From contig JAHKLF010000123.1 of the NCBI GenBank assembly GCA_029856615.1, forward strand, positions 1 to 5,188: 5,188 bases of DNA. The letters are read 5' to 3'. The notes beneath the pieces are model-generated. The model was not told the origin of the DNA. It saw nothing but the letters and a program-made list of their open reading frames with translations, and made no database searches. Position 1 is the stretch's first letter; every line of letters starts with the position of its first letter. A program made the position numbers and the translations under genes. Origin of the DNA: Candidatus Njordarchaeota archaeon. Lineage in GTDB: Archaea; Asgardarchaeota; Njordarchaeia; Njordarchaeales; Njordarchaeaceae. Below are positions 1 to 5,188 of the stretch, piece after piece.

Positions 1-300
1 ATAGTTATCAATGTTAGCGACGATACATGGCCAGAGTCAGTAATTGTTAAATACAAGGGCGCCTCAATCTCTGCGGAATATAATATCACTGACGGGTTAT
101 GGTACGCATATCTCCCATCAGCGGGCATAGGCAGTTTCAGTATCTCAATTAAGATTGTTGCCACTGATGCATTTGGGAATACTGGAGAACTCACGTATAC
201 CATTAATCTGAACGCTGTTTATACAATGTCGGTGATTGGTGTGGTCGCAGTAATAATCATTGTAGGAGTTCTCATAATGATCAAGAAGAGGGCTTCATAG
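1..300 (+). CDS. C-terminal end of a membrane-anchored surface protein with an Ig-like domain, possibly the ABC substrate-binding protein (partial)
   Basis: The open frame enters at base 1 and ends at a TAG at 298-300, followed at once by TAA; 99 residues are visible and the start lies upstream of the window. Residues 1-70 alternate hydrophobic and polar positions and carry an A-T-D-A-F-G-N-T segment (about residues 55-62), a pattern typical of the last strands of Ig-like or FN3-like beta-sandwich domains of exported proteins. Residues 76-94 form one hydrophobic helix followed by Lys-Lys-Arg, so the protein should be held in the cytoplasmic membrane with its bulk outside and a very short cytoplasmic tail. 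Archaeal peptide- and sugar-binding proteins of ABC transporters often have such C-terminal anchors, and the gene lies just before a DppD-type ATPase, so a substrate-binding role is likely but rests on context. No ligand-binding domain is visible. Another surface protein remains possible. Confidence 0.6.
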   Translation: MVINVSDDTWPESVIVKYKGASISAEYNITDGLWYAYLPSAGIGSFSISIKIVATDAFGNTGELTYTINLNAVYTMSVIGVVAVIIIVGVLIMIKKRAS

Positions 301-307
301 TAATTCA

Positions 308-326
308 TTATTTCTTTATTTTTATT
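308..326 (+). terminator. T-rich tract after the surface-protein gene, probable archaeal terminator
   Basis: Directly after the TAG-TAA stop there is a stretch that is T apart from three A and one C, including a run of five T. Archaeal RNA polymerase terminates at oligo-T tracts without needing a hairpin, and I see no strong stem before it. It may end or reduce transcription between the anchored protein and the ATPase gene. Confidence 0.4.
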
Positions 327-374
327 GTGGTACTCGTCTCTTGGTAATTTAAATGTAAGGTATTGCTTAGTCAG

Positions 375-409
375 TTTATACTACTACTTAATAAAATTTT
401 TTATACTAC
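375..409 (+). repeat. Exact 10-bp direct repeat TTTATACTAC (375-384 and 400-409)
   Basis: The same ten bases occur twice, 25 bases apart start to start, in the gap before dppD. Each copy contains a TATA-like core. They could be tandem promoters or a TATA box flanked by a regulator site. In AT-rich intergenic DNA a chance duplication is also possible. Confidence 0.5.
391..406 (+). promoter_or_regulatory. Candidate TATA-box promoter for the dppD cluster
   Basis: An A-rich stretch (391-396) that could serve as a BRE is followed by a T-run and TTTATA (400-405). Initiation about 25 bases downstream would fall near 428, giving a leader of roughly 25 bases that contains the AGGTGA ribosome site at 440-445. 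A second TATA-like copy lies 25 bases upstream (375-380), so two start points are possible. This assignment is from sequence pattern and spacing only. Confidence 0.35.
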
Positions 410-439
410 ATTTCTTCAATTTAAAAGGAGATGCGGAGT

Positions 440-445
440 AGGTGA
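440..445 (+). promoter_or_regulatory. Ribosome binding site of dppD
   Basis: AGGTGA lies seven bases before the ATG at 453 and matches the archaeal anti-Shine-Dalgarno end of 16S rRNA. It decides the start in favour of 453 over the in-frame TTG at 363, which would add 30 residues without family resemblance. Confidence 0.75.
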
Positions 446-452
446 ATATGTA

Positions 453-1487
453 ATGTCATCAGAAAATGTCCTAGAGGTACGCAATCTTTCAGTAAGATAT
501 ATCACCAGACGTGGCGAAGTTAAAGCAGTAAACAATGTTAACTTTTCTCTAAGACGAGGTGAAACCTTAGGGCTTGTAGGGGAAAGTGGTTGTGGTAAAT
601 CTACACTCGGATATTCTCTAATGAGGCTTCTTCCTGCTAATGGTAGGATAGTTTCTGGTGAAATTTATCTTGAAGGTGACAACATTCTCGAAATGGATGA
701 GATCATGCTAAGAAAGATTAGGTGGAAGAAGATTTCAATGATTTTCCAAGGAGCCATGAACGCATTGAACCCAGTCTTTACGGTAGGGGATCAGATAGCA
801 GAAGTGCTAATGCTGCACGAGAGAATGACTAAGGAAGAGGCTTATGAGGTAGTGAGAGAACTTTTTATTCAGGTCGGTTTGGATCCAGCTAGGATAAAGG
901 ATTATCCTCATCAACTGAGCGGAGGGATGAAGCAGAGAGTAGTTATTGCGATGGCGTTAGCTCTAAATCCGAGCGTAGTTATAGCTGATGAGCCGACAAC
1001 AGCCTTGGATGTAACGATTCAAGCTCAAATTCTTGATTTGATGAGAAAACTTCAGAGGAGGTATGGGCTTTCAATGATTTATATTACTCATGATTTAGCG
1101 GTTGTAGCTGAAATTTCACATAGAGTCATGGTGATGTACGCTGGTCACATCATGGAATATGGAGATGTCGTCTCTATTTTCAAGCATCCAGTGCATCCGT
1201 ATACTAAGGGTTTGATAGCCTCTGTTCCAACAATTCAGAAAGTAAAAGAGAAGAGGCTAATATCAATTCCCGGTTCGCCACCAGATCTAGTTAATCCCCC
1301 ATCTGGCTGTCCATTTAGACTAAGATGTCCATTTGCTAAGGATATTTGTAAGGAAAAAGAACCACCTTACACAGAGGTAGATGGATCCTTAGCTAAGTGT
1401 CATTTTGCGAGAGAATTGGCAGATATATCTCCTGAGGAAGCATGGGAAGCTGTTTTCGAGAAATACGAAGCAGGTGTTAAGGTATAA
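453..1487 (+). CDS. dppD: Dipeptide/oligopeptide-type ABC transporter ATP-binding protein, DppD/OppD family
   Basis: This is one of the two cytoplasmic ATPases that drive uptake through transporters of the peptide/nickel/oligosaccharide family. With the ATG at 453 it has 344 residues, a normal length for DppD. In order: Walker A GESGCGKST (43-51), Q-loop Gln99 in FQGAMNALNPV, ABC signature LSGGMKQR (155-162), Walker B VVIADEPT (175-182) with catalytic Glu180, D-loop ALD (184-186) and switch His213 in ITHD. The family C-terminal region follows: HPVHPYTKGL (245-254) and four cysteines, C286-x5-C292-x6-C299-x16-C316, a pattern linked to a [4Fe-4S] cluster in structurally studied members. All catalytic residues are present, so it should be active, pairing with the DppF-type protein at 3128-4135. 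The substrate cannot be read from the ATPase: in Sulfolobus, relatives import oligosaccharides rather than peptides. The FQGA variant (in place of the common FQDP) occurs in other DppD proteins. Confidence 0.95.
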   Translation: MSSENVLEVRNLSVRYITRRGEVKAVNNVNFSLRRGETLGLVGESGCGKSTLGYSLMRLLPANGRIVSGEIYLEGDNILEMDEIMLRKIRWKKISMIFQGAMNALNPVFTVGDQIAEVLMLHERMTKEEAYEVVRELFIQVGLDPARIKDYPHQLSGGMKQRVVIAMALALNPSVVIADEPTTALDVTIQAQILDLMRKLQRRYGLSMIYITHDLAVVAEISHRVMVMYAGHIMEYGDVVSIFKHPVHPYTKGLIASVPTIQKVKEKRLISIPGSPPDLVNPPSGCPFRLRCPFAKDICKEKEPPYTEVDGSLAKCHFARELADISPEEAWEAVFEKYEAGVKV

Positions 1488-1541
1488 TCTTTTCGGAATT
1501 ATTTTTCGTCATTTAGTTTTAGTAATGAGAGTAAAAGTGAT

Positions 1542-1547
1542 GGTGAG
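1542..1547 (+). promoter_or_regulatory. Ribosome binding site of the 398-residue membrane protein
   Basis: GGTGAG lies six bases before the ATG at 1554. It shares the GGTGA core with the sites of dppD and dppF, which supports independent initiation on a common message. Confidence 0.7.
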
Positions 1548-1553
1548 ATAAAA

Positions 1554-2750
1554 ATGGCTAGCAAAGCTGCAGTCCCAAAGATTAGAATTGGAAAAGTAGT
1601 TACTACGCCCATTGGTCTAGCTTATTTAATATTTAGTGTCTTGCTCTTATTAATGCTTCCGCTTCCCTGGGTAAATGTGATTGCAAGGGTAGAACCTACG
1701 AGATCTACGGATGCTTACATGGGGGCATATGGAATTGACGCTAATGGTTTTGGCTTTGGAGTATTCCAAGACATACTAATATATGTGAGGGATTTATCAG
1801 CTAAGGATTTTGAAGTAATCAAAGAAAACACAGTGAGTTTCTTTTCTCCAGCAATTCTAAGTCTTGGTATTTTAGTTCTTATAGGAGCTATTCTTGGAAT
1901 AATGATGTTCTTAAAAGAGTCCAAGCTCCTACCAGAGGGAATCATCAGAGTTATTGAAGCGAATGAGCAAAGAGAGAGCATATTTGCTATGCTTGGACCA
2001 TTGATAGCATTTATTGGATCGGTATTGTTTGGAGTATCGTATGACAATCTGCCTCTCCCGCTTTCAGGATTTCCCAATGTAGCGAGCGTTAAATTAAGCG
2101 TTTTTGATTACGAGAAATTGATAAAATCTCTATATCCTGGACGTGCACGGCTAATTACATCCTATAATATTGGAGTAGGTGCCGTGCTAGCATTTATACT
2201 ATCCCTCATTTGGTTGATAATGGCTGTCCATAAATATATTTTCACCGAAAAACTTAATTTGAGAAGGTCGTGGAAGTTAAGAGCAGACATTCTTTTAGCC
2301 ATTATCCTAACTGTCTTATATCCATGGGCGCATGTTGTTTCGGTGGATGGAACAAGAAGATGGTTGGGAATAGAAACAATATGGGGGGCTTATATACTAC
2401 TATTTGGTGTTCTTGGTCTCGCCATTATTATATTAGTTGCGAGTAGATTTCCCGCAGGAGTTTTAATGCGCGAAGAGGAGTTCATATCGTTAGCGTTGCC
2501 TCCAGAGGAGCTTGCTAGGCGGGCAAAGTTATTGCCCATATATGCTAGCACTATACGGAAAATAACTGCTATAATTGCAATAATATGGATAGTTATCTTT
2601 GCCTTATTTATCGTAGCAGTTCGAGAATTTTCGGGAATTTATACAGAGTTAGTAAAATTTGAGGCTGGTCATTTATGGACAGAACTACCCACATGGCTCC
2701 TAATAATATGTCCATTATTAGGTCTTGGCACGCATACTATGATTGAATAG
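1554..2750 (+). CDS. Unrecognised polytopic membrane protein (about eight transmembrane segments) between the two ATPase genes
   Basis: I do not recognise this 398-residue protein as a named family. Hydrophobic segments lie at about residues 19-38, 99-120, 143-162, 205-225, 243-262, 276-296, 336-356 and 379-394. Positive charge at the N terminus and in the loops at 120-142, 226-243 and 298-335 predicts both ends inside and four outward hairpins with outer loops of about 60, 42, 14 and 22 residues. Two hairpins share a motif: P-W-x2-V-I then V-E-P-T-R at 38-50, and P-W-x2-V-V then V-D-G-T-R at 257-268, each followed by G-A-Y. That hints at an internal duplication. It lacks the EAA-loop motif of DppB/DppC permeases, so I do not call it a permease. 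Its gene begins 66 bases after dppD and ends 21 bases before the next small membrane gene. An accessory subunit of the transporter is the simplest inference. The coding frame is solid; the function is unknown. Confidence 0.85.
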   Translation: MASKAAVPKIRIGKVVTTPIGLAYLIFSVLLLLMLPLPWVNVIARVEPTRSTDAYMGAYGIDANGFGFGVFQDILIYVRDLSAKDFEVIKENTVSFFSPAILSLGILVLIGAILGIMMFLKESKLLPEGIIRVIEANEQRESIFAMLGPLIAFIGSVLFGVSYDNLPLPLSGFPNVASVKLSVFDYEKLIKSLYPGRARLITSYNIGVGAVLAFILSLIWLIMAVHKYIFTEKLNLRRSWKLRADILLAIILTVLYPWAHVVSVDGTRRWLGIETIWGAYILLFGVLGLAIIILVASRFPAGVLMREEEFISLALPPEELARRAKLLPIYASTIRKITAIIAIIWIVIFALFIVAVREFSGIYTELVKFEAGHLWTELPTWLLIICPLLGLGTHTMIE

Positions 2751-2759
2751 GGGCTAAAT

Positions 2760-2763
2760 GGTG
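2760..2763 (+). promoter_or_regulatory. Weak ribosome binding site of the 97-residue membrane protein
   Basis: GGTG lies eight bases before the ATG at 2772. The match is shorter than for the neighbours, and with a gap of only 21 bases after the preceding stop the gene may depend partly on translational coupling. Confidence 0.45.
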
Positions 2764-2771
2764 TTTCAAAG

Positions 2772-3065
2772 ATGAGTGAACATGAGAGAGCTGAGATAGA
2801 GTTTAGTAAATGGGGGATTATTTTTCCTATTGTTATTTTTGTGGTAGGCGTTTTAATGACATGGCTTTTTTATTCGATAATACCGGGTTTAGCAATTTTA
2901 GGAATGATACTGATTATTTCATCCACATTCGCTTTATTTATTGTACTGGCCAGACTAATGGGCGCGAAGGTTATTGTTGAAGAATTCAAGAAGAGAGAAA
3001 AGGAAAGAAAAATTGAGGAAATACTGCGTAAAGCTGGCGTAAGCATGGATGCGGAGGAAGAGTAA
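2772..3065 (+). CDS. Small unrecognised membrane protein, two transmembrane segments plus a charged C-terminal helix
   Basis: This 97-residue protein resembles no family I can name. A short acidic and basic N terminus (1-13) is followed by two hydrophobic segments at about 14-35 and 37-62, joined by a very tight turn around Ile37-Pro38. The tail (66-97) is rich in Lys, Arg and Glu (for example KKREKERK at 73-80), reads as an amphipathic or coiled helix, and ends in acidic residues. A hairpin with both ends in the cytoplasm fits best, leaving the tail free to touch a soluble partner such as the ATPases. The ATG at 2772 is the first possible start after the in-frame stop of the preceding gene. 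It shares frame and close spacing with that gene and is followed by dppF after 62 bases, so co-expression with the transporter is likely. Any role as a small transporter subunit is inference. Confidence 0.75.
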   Translation: MSEHERAEIEFSKWGIIFPIVIFVVGVLMTWLFYSIIPGLAILGMILIISSTFALFIVLARLMGAKVIVEEFKKREKERKIEEILRKAGVSMDAEEE

Positions 3066-3070
3066 TAATA

Positions 3071-3101
3071 GTTTTGTTTTTATTTAATTTTTTATTTAAA
3101 A
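3071..3101 (+). promoter_or_regulatory. T-rich gap before dppF with a TATA-like TTTATTTAAAA
   Basis: The 62-base gap opens with a long T-rich tract (3071-3095) that resembles archaeal terminators and ends in a TATA-like box (3091-3101). Initiation about 25 bases further on would fall just before the dppF start. It may be an attenuation point, an internal promoter, or simply AT-rich spacer. Nothing in the sequence decides between these. Confidence 0.3.
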
Positions 3102-3114
3102 ATGTAGAGAATGG

Positions 3115-3120
3115 GGTGAG
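3115..3120 (+). promoter_or_regulatory. Ribosome binding site of dppF
   Basis: GGTGAG lies seven bases before the ATG at 3128. It argues for that start over the in-frame TTG at 3074, whose 18 additional residues would be translated from the T-rich spacer. Confidence 0.75.
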
Positions 3121-3127
3121 GGGAAAA

Positions 3128-4135
3128 ATGGCAACAGAAAAAATTCTGATGGAAGTTAGAAACTTAAGAAAATGGTTCCCAGTTAGGAGAACGATTGGTG
3201 ATGTTATAAAGAGAAGGCCTAGATTATGGGTTAGAGCGGTAGATGGTATCTCATTTAATATTATGAAGAGAGAAATATTTGGACTTGTAGGAGAAAGTGG
3301 AAGCGGTAAAACTACGACTGGAAAATTATTAATAAGATTATGGGATCCCGACGAGGGGCGAATATTATACCATACTAACGGAAAAGTTGTTGATTTAGCC
3401 GAACTTTCTTCCAAAGAGTTAAAACCATGGAGGAAGAAGCTACAAATAATATATCAGGACCCATATGGATCTCTTAATCCTAGAATGACTGTTAGGGAAC
3501 AATTAATGGAACCATTAAGATTCCTAGAGCCGGATTTGCCCCTAGAAGAGAAGGAAGAAAAAATAGTAAGAGCTCTTGAGCGTGTAAGATTAGTGCCAGT
3601 TGAAGAGTTCATTAATAAGTATCCCCATCAATTAAGTGGTGGTCAACGGCAAAGAGTGGCGGTAGCGCGGGCTATAATCGTTGAACCAGAATTCCTAGTA
3701 GCTGATGAGCCAGTATCAATGATTGATGTCTCTATGAGAGCTGGTATTCTGCACCTATTGTTAAGGATGAGAGATGAATTAGGATTGGCTATTCTCTACA
3801 TCACCCATGATCTTGCAACTGCGGGTTATCTAACAGATAGGATCGCTGTGATGTATCTAGGAAAGATCTTTGAGATAGGACCCGCTGAGAAGGTATTAAT
3901 GGAGCCCTTGCATCCGTATTCGCAAGCTCTGATCTCTGCGGTTCCTGTGCCAGATCCAACAGTTAAAAAGGAGAGAGTAATACTCAAGGGGGAAATTCCA
4001 TCGCCTATCTTCATACCAGAGGGATGTCGATTCTGGCCTAGATGTCCAAAAGCTTTCGATAGATGTAGGAAGGAAGTTCCCGAATTGAGGGAAGTGGAAC
4101 CTGGAAGATTTGTTGCTTGCCATCTCTATAGCTAA
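3128..4135 (+). CDS. dppF: Dipeptide/oligopeptide-type ABC transporter ATP-binding protein, DppF/OppF family
   Basis: This is the second cytoplasmic ATPase of the transporter, expected to form a heterodimer with DppD. From the ATG at 3128 it has 335 residues, a usual DppF length. The N-terminal stretch with an arginine-rich insertion before V-R-A-V-D-G (35-40) is typical of DppF rather than DppD. Motifs in order: Walker A GESGSGKTT (55-63), Q-loop Gln110 in YQDPYGSLNPR, signature LSGGQRQR (169-176), Walker B FLVADEP (189-195) with Glu194, D-loop SMID (197-200) in place of the commoner SALD, and switch His227 in ITHD. The C-terminal region has LHPYSQAL (261-268) and four cysteines, C300-x5-C306-x6-C313-x17-C331, parallel to those of DppD. 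Both ATP sites of the heterodimer therefore look competent. It is the last gene of the cluster in the window; 200 bases separate it from the HerA-like gene. Confidence 0.95.
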   Translation: MATEKILMEVRNLRKWFPVRRTIGDVIKRRPRLWVRAVDGISFNIMKREIFGLVGESGSGKTTTGKLLIRLWDPDEGRILYHTNGKVVDLAELSSKELKPWRKKLQIIYQDPYGSLNPRMTVREQLMEPLRFLEPDLPLEEKEEKIVRALERVRLVPVEEFINKYPHQLSGGQRQRVAVARAIIVEPEFLVADEPVSMIDVSMRAGILHLLLRMRDELGLAILYITHDLATAGYLTDRIAVMYLGKIFEIGPAEKVLMEPLHPYSQALISAVPVPDPTVKKERVILKGEIPSPIFIPEGCRFWPRCPKAFDRCRKEVPELREVEPGRFVACHLYS

Positions 4136-4200
4136 AATCTTCCTTTCACCAATTACCCCTCTATTCTATCTTTTCTAGAGTTTTTGATTGATTCTTTCAT

Positions 4201-4217
4201 TTTCTGATAAGCAGAAA
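4201..4217 (+). terminator. Small perfect hairpin, possible terminator after dppF
   Basis: TTTCTG at 4201-4206 pairs exactly with CAGAAA at 4212-4217 around a five-base loop, and T-rich sequence follows at 4222-4234. The stem is only six pairs, mostly A-T, so it is weak, and archaeal termination does not need one. It may be chance. Confidence 0.3.
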
Positions 4218-4281
4218 TTAGGTTTTGCTTTTCTCGGTACTTTACTAATCTTTACTTTTAGTTACAGCATAGTCTCTTCTC

Positions 4282-4288
4282 TTTAAAA
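4282..4288 (+). promoter_or_regulatory. Candidate TATA box of the HerA-like gene
   Basis: TTTAAAA lies about 25 bases before 4309-4311. A transcript starting there would either be leaderless from the ATG at 4309 or carry a leader of about 27 bases, with a GGTG site, before the ATG at 4336. No clear BRE precedes it. Confidence 0.35.
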
Positions 4289-4326
4289 CTACAAGAACTC
4301 TTACTATTATGAGGATTAATCATTAT

Positions 4327-4330
4327 GGTG
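4327..4330 (+). promoter_or_regulatory. Ribosome binding site favouring the start at 4336
   Basis: GGTG (within GGTGGAT) ends five bases before the ATG at 4336. The alternative in-frame ATG at 4309 has no such site, so 4336 is preferred unless the message is leaderless. Confidence 0.5.
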
Positions 4331-4335
4331 GATCT

Positions 4336-5188
4336 ATGACCGTTATAGGCCATGTAGTGAGAGTTTTCGGGGATTTGATTACAATAGCAATTAAGGAAGA
4401 GTTTCTATCTAGGATTGGGCGAAGAGGAAAATTCATAAGAATAATTACGGGAAAAGGTGTTGATGTTATTGGAATAGTTTCTGGATTCAACCTTATAGAT
4501 GAATTATATAGGGAGAGTGGGGGTAAGATAGAATATTCTTCTGGATACAGCGAACTATCATTATCACGAAATGAAGTCATTATTTCCTTGTTGGGTATAA
4601 TTAACGGTAGTGATGTAGAGAGAAAAATACCTGCTGTTCCTTCACCGGGAGACCCAGTTTATGAACTTAATGAAGAAGAACTGAATAAAATCTTTAATCG
4701 AGGGGATATTGAGATAGGTAGTCTCATTACGGATCCAAACGTCAGGGTCGGATTGGATCTGAATGAGCTTTGTACTAAGCATTTAGCAATATTAGCTATG
4801 ACAGGATATGGAAAATCTAACACTTTGGCTGTATTGCTATTAAGACTTCTAAACAAGCTGCCTCACCCCAGAATTCTTTTAGCTGATACGCATTCAGAGT
4901 ACATCATGCTGGCCTCAAACGAGTCTCCTATTAGAGATAAAGTGACAGTATTTGCCCCCATAGGGAGATTTCAAGAATTAATTAATTCACTGGGAATTAA
5001 AACTCATGACTTAGAGATACCGTATTGGTTATTAACCATAGATGAATGGTATAGTCTTCTAAATCTGGACATTAGAGCGACAAAACAGAGAAGAATTCTA
5101 CGTGATGCGATAAGAAGTGCAAAAAGAGAGGTTTTACCTGGGGCTAATGTGAATGATCCGGTTTATTTTAACATCGAGAGGCTAAGAA
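4336..5188 (+). CDS. herA: HerA/DUF87-type hexameric DNA-translocating ATPase (N-terminal part, cut by window edge)
   Basis: The frame is open from the ATG at 4336 to the window end; 284 complete codons are visible, perhaps a little over half of a typical archaeal HerA of about 500 residues. Residues 1-95 look like the N-terminal HAS-barrel (I-G-H-V-V-R-V at 4-10, then alternating beta pattern). A linker with P-S-P-G-D-P-V (102-108) leads into the RecA/FtsK-like ATPase core: Walker A AMTGYGKSN (154-162, Lys160), then ILLADTHSEY (180-189), which matches the conserved D-x-H-x-E-Y strand of HerA proteins. Walker B and the arginine finger would lie beyond the window. Archaeal HerA works with the nuclease NurA, and usually near Mre11 and Rad50, in DNA end resection; whether those genes follow cannot be seen. 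A less specialised DUF87 ATPase is the alternative. The in-frame ATG at 4309 would add nine residues and could be used on a leaderless message. Confidence 0.85.
   Translation, partial: MTVIGHVVRVFGDLITIAIKEEFLSRIGRRGKFIRIITGKGVDVIGIVSGFNLIDELYRESGGKIEYSSGYSELSLSRNEVIISLLGIINGSDVERKIPAVPSPGDPVYELNEEELNKIFNRGDIEIGSLITDPNVRVGLDLNELCTKHLAILAMTGYGKSNTLAVLLLRLLNKLPHPRILLADTHSEYIMLASNESPIRDKVTVFAPIGRFQELINSLGIKTHDLEIPYWLLTIDEWYSLLNLDIRATKQRRILRDAIRSAKREVLPGANVNDPVYFNIERLR

Larger units (their letters stand above)
4136..4308 (+). other. Non-coding gap between dppF and the HerA-like gene
   Basis: No gene is supported here on either strand. The first half of the plus strand is pyrimidine-rich, with several T-runs (about 4150-4204) where the transporter message could end. 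A short hairpin (4201-4217) and a TATA-like box (4282-4288) are listed separately. I see no tRNA and no box C/D RNA motifs. Confidence 0.6.

Noticed and set aside
363..452. In-frame TTG start that would extend DppD by 30 residues
   Set aside because: The extension overlaps the probable promoter, has no ribosome site and does not resemble DppD N termini. The ATG at 453 has AGGTGA at good spacing and gives a normal length.
1554..2750. The 398-residue membrane protein as the DppB or DppC permease
   Set aside because: It lacks the EAA-loop motif and the characteristic N-terminal region of these permeases, and has about eight membrane segments with long outer loops. The charged loop at residues 306-327 contains E-E-L-A-R-R-A but not the conserved Gly and His-x-x-x-Pro spacing.
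3074..3127. In-frame TTG start that would extend DppF by 18 residues
   Set aside because: It would translate the T-rich spacer as a hydrophobic stretch, whereas GGTGAG precedes the ATG at 3128.
4325..4339. ATG at 4325 as the start of the HerA-like gene
   Set aside because: It is in another frame and meets a TGA after four codons.
1715..4856. Minus-strand open frames at 1715-2077, 2986-3414, 3826-4014, 3896-4123, 4323-4580 and 4659-4856
   Set aside because: They are antisense to well-supported plus-strand genes, have no recognisable motifs, and their compositions are those expected from reversed coding sequence.
1..5188. CRISPR arrays, tRNA or rRNA genes, insertion sequences or attachment sites
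   Set aside because: I saw no regularly spaced repeats, cloverleaf-like sequence, transposase motif or terminal inverted repeats on either strand.

Overview
The window looks like part of the chromosome of an archaeon, probably a thermophile of the Thermoproteota or a related lineage. The DNA is AT-rich, arginine is mostly AGA/AGG and isoleucine often ATA. Most genes start just after a GGTG or GGTGA Shine-Dalgarno core, the gaps hold TATA-like boxes and T-tracts rather than bacterial -35/-10 elements, and the last gene is a HerA-type ATPase. The exact lineage cannot be fixed from this sequence. All genes lie on the plus strand.

Layout: (1) 1-300 is the C-terminal end of an exported, membrane-anchored protein with an Ig-like beta domain. 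Its position suggests the substrate-binding protein of the transporter that follows. (2) 301-452 is a gap with a T-rich terminator-like tract and two TATA-like boxes inside an exact 10-bp direct repeat. (3) 453-1487 is a DppD/OppD-type ATPase. (4) 1554-2750 is an unrecognised protein with about eight membrane segments. (5) 2772-3065 is an unrecognised 97-residue protein with two membrane segments and a charged tail. (6) 3128-4135 is the partner DppF/OppF-type ATPase. (7) 4136-4335 is a gap with a small hairpin and a TATA-like box. (8) 4336 to the window end is the N-terminal 284 residues of a HerA/DUF87-type ATPase, cut by the window edge.

Genes 3 to 6 (and probably 1) form a transport cluster of the peptide/nickel/oligosaccharide ABC family. 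DppD and DppF would form the cytoplasmic ATPase heterodimer, and the anchored protein would capture substrate outside the cell. The canonical permeases (DppB, DppC) are not in the window and would be expected upstream of base 1. The unusual point is that two unfamiliar membrane-protein genes sit between the two ATPase genes, which are normally adjacent. They are the best candidates here for something undescribed, such as accessory subunits of an archaeal transporter. The HerA-like gene appears to be a separate transcription unit concerned with DNA processing.
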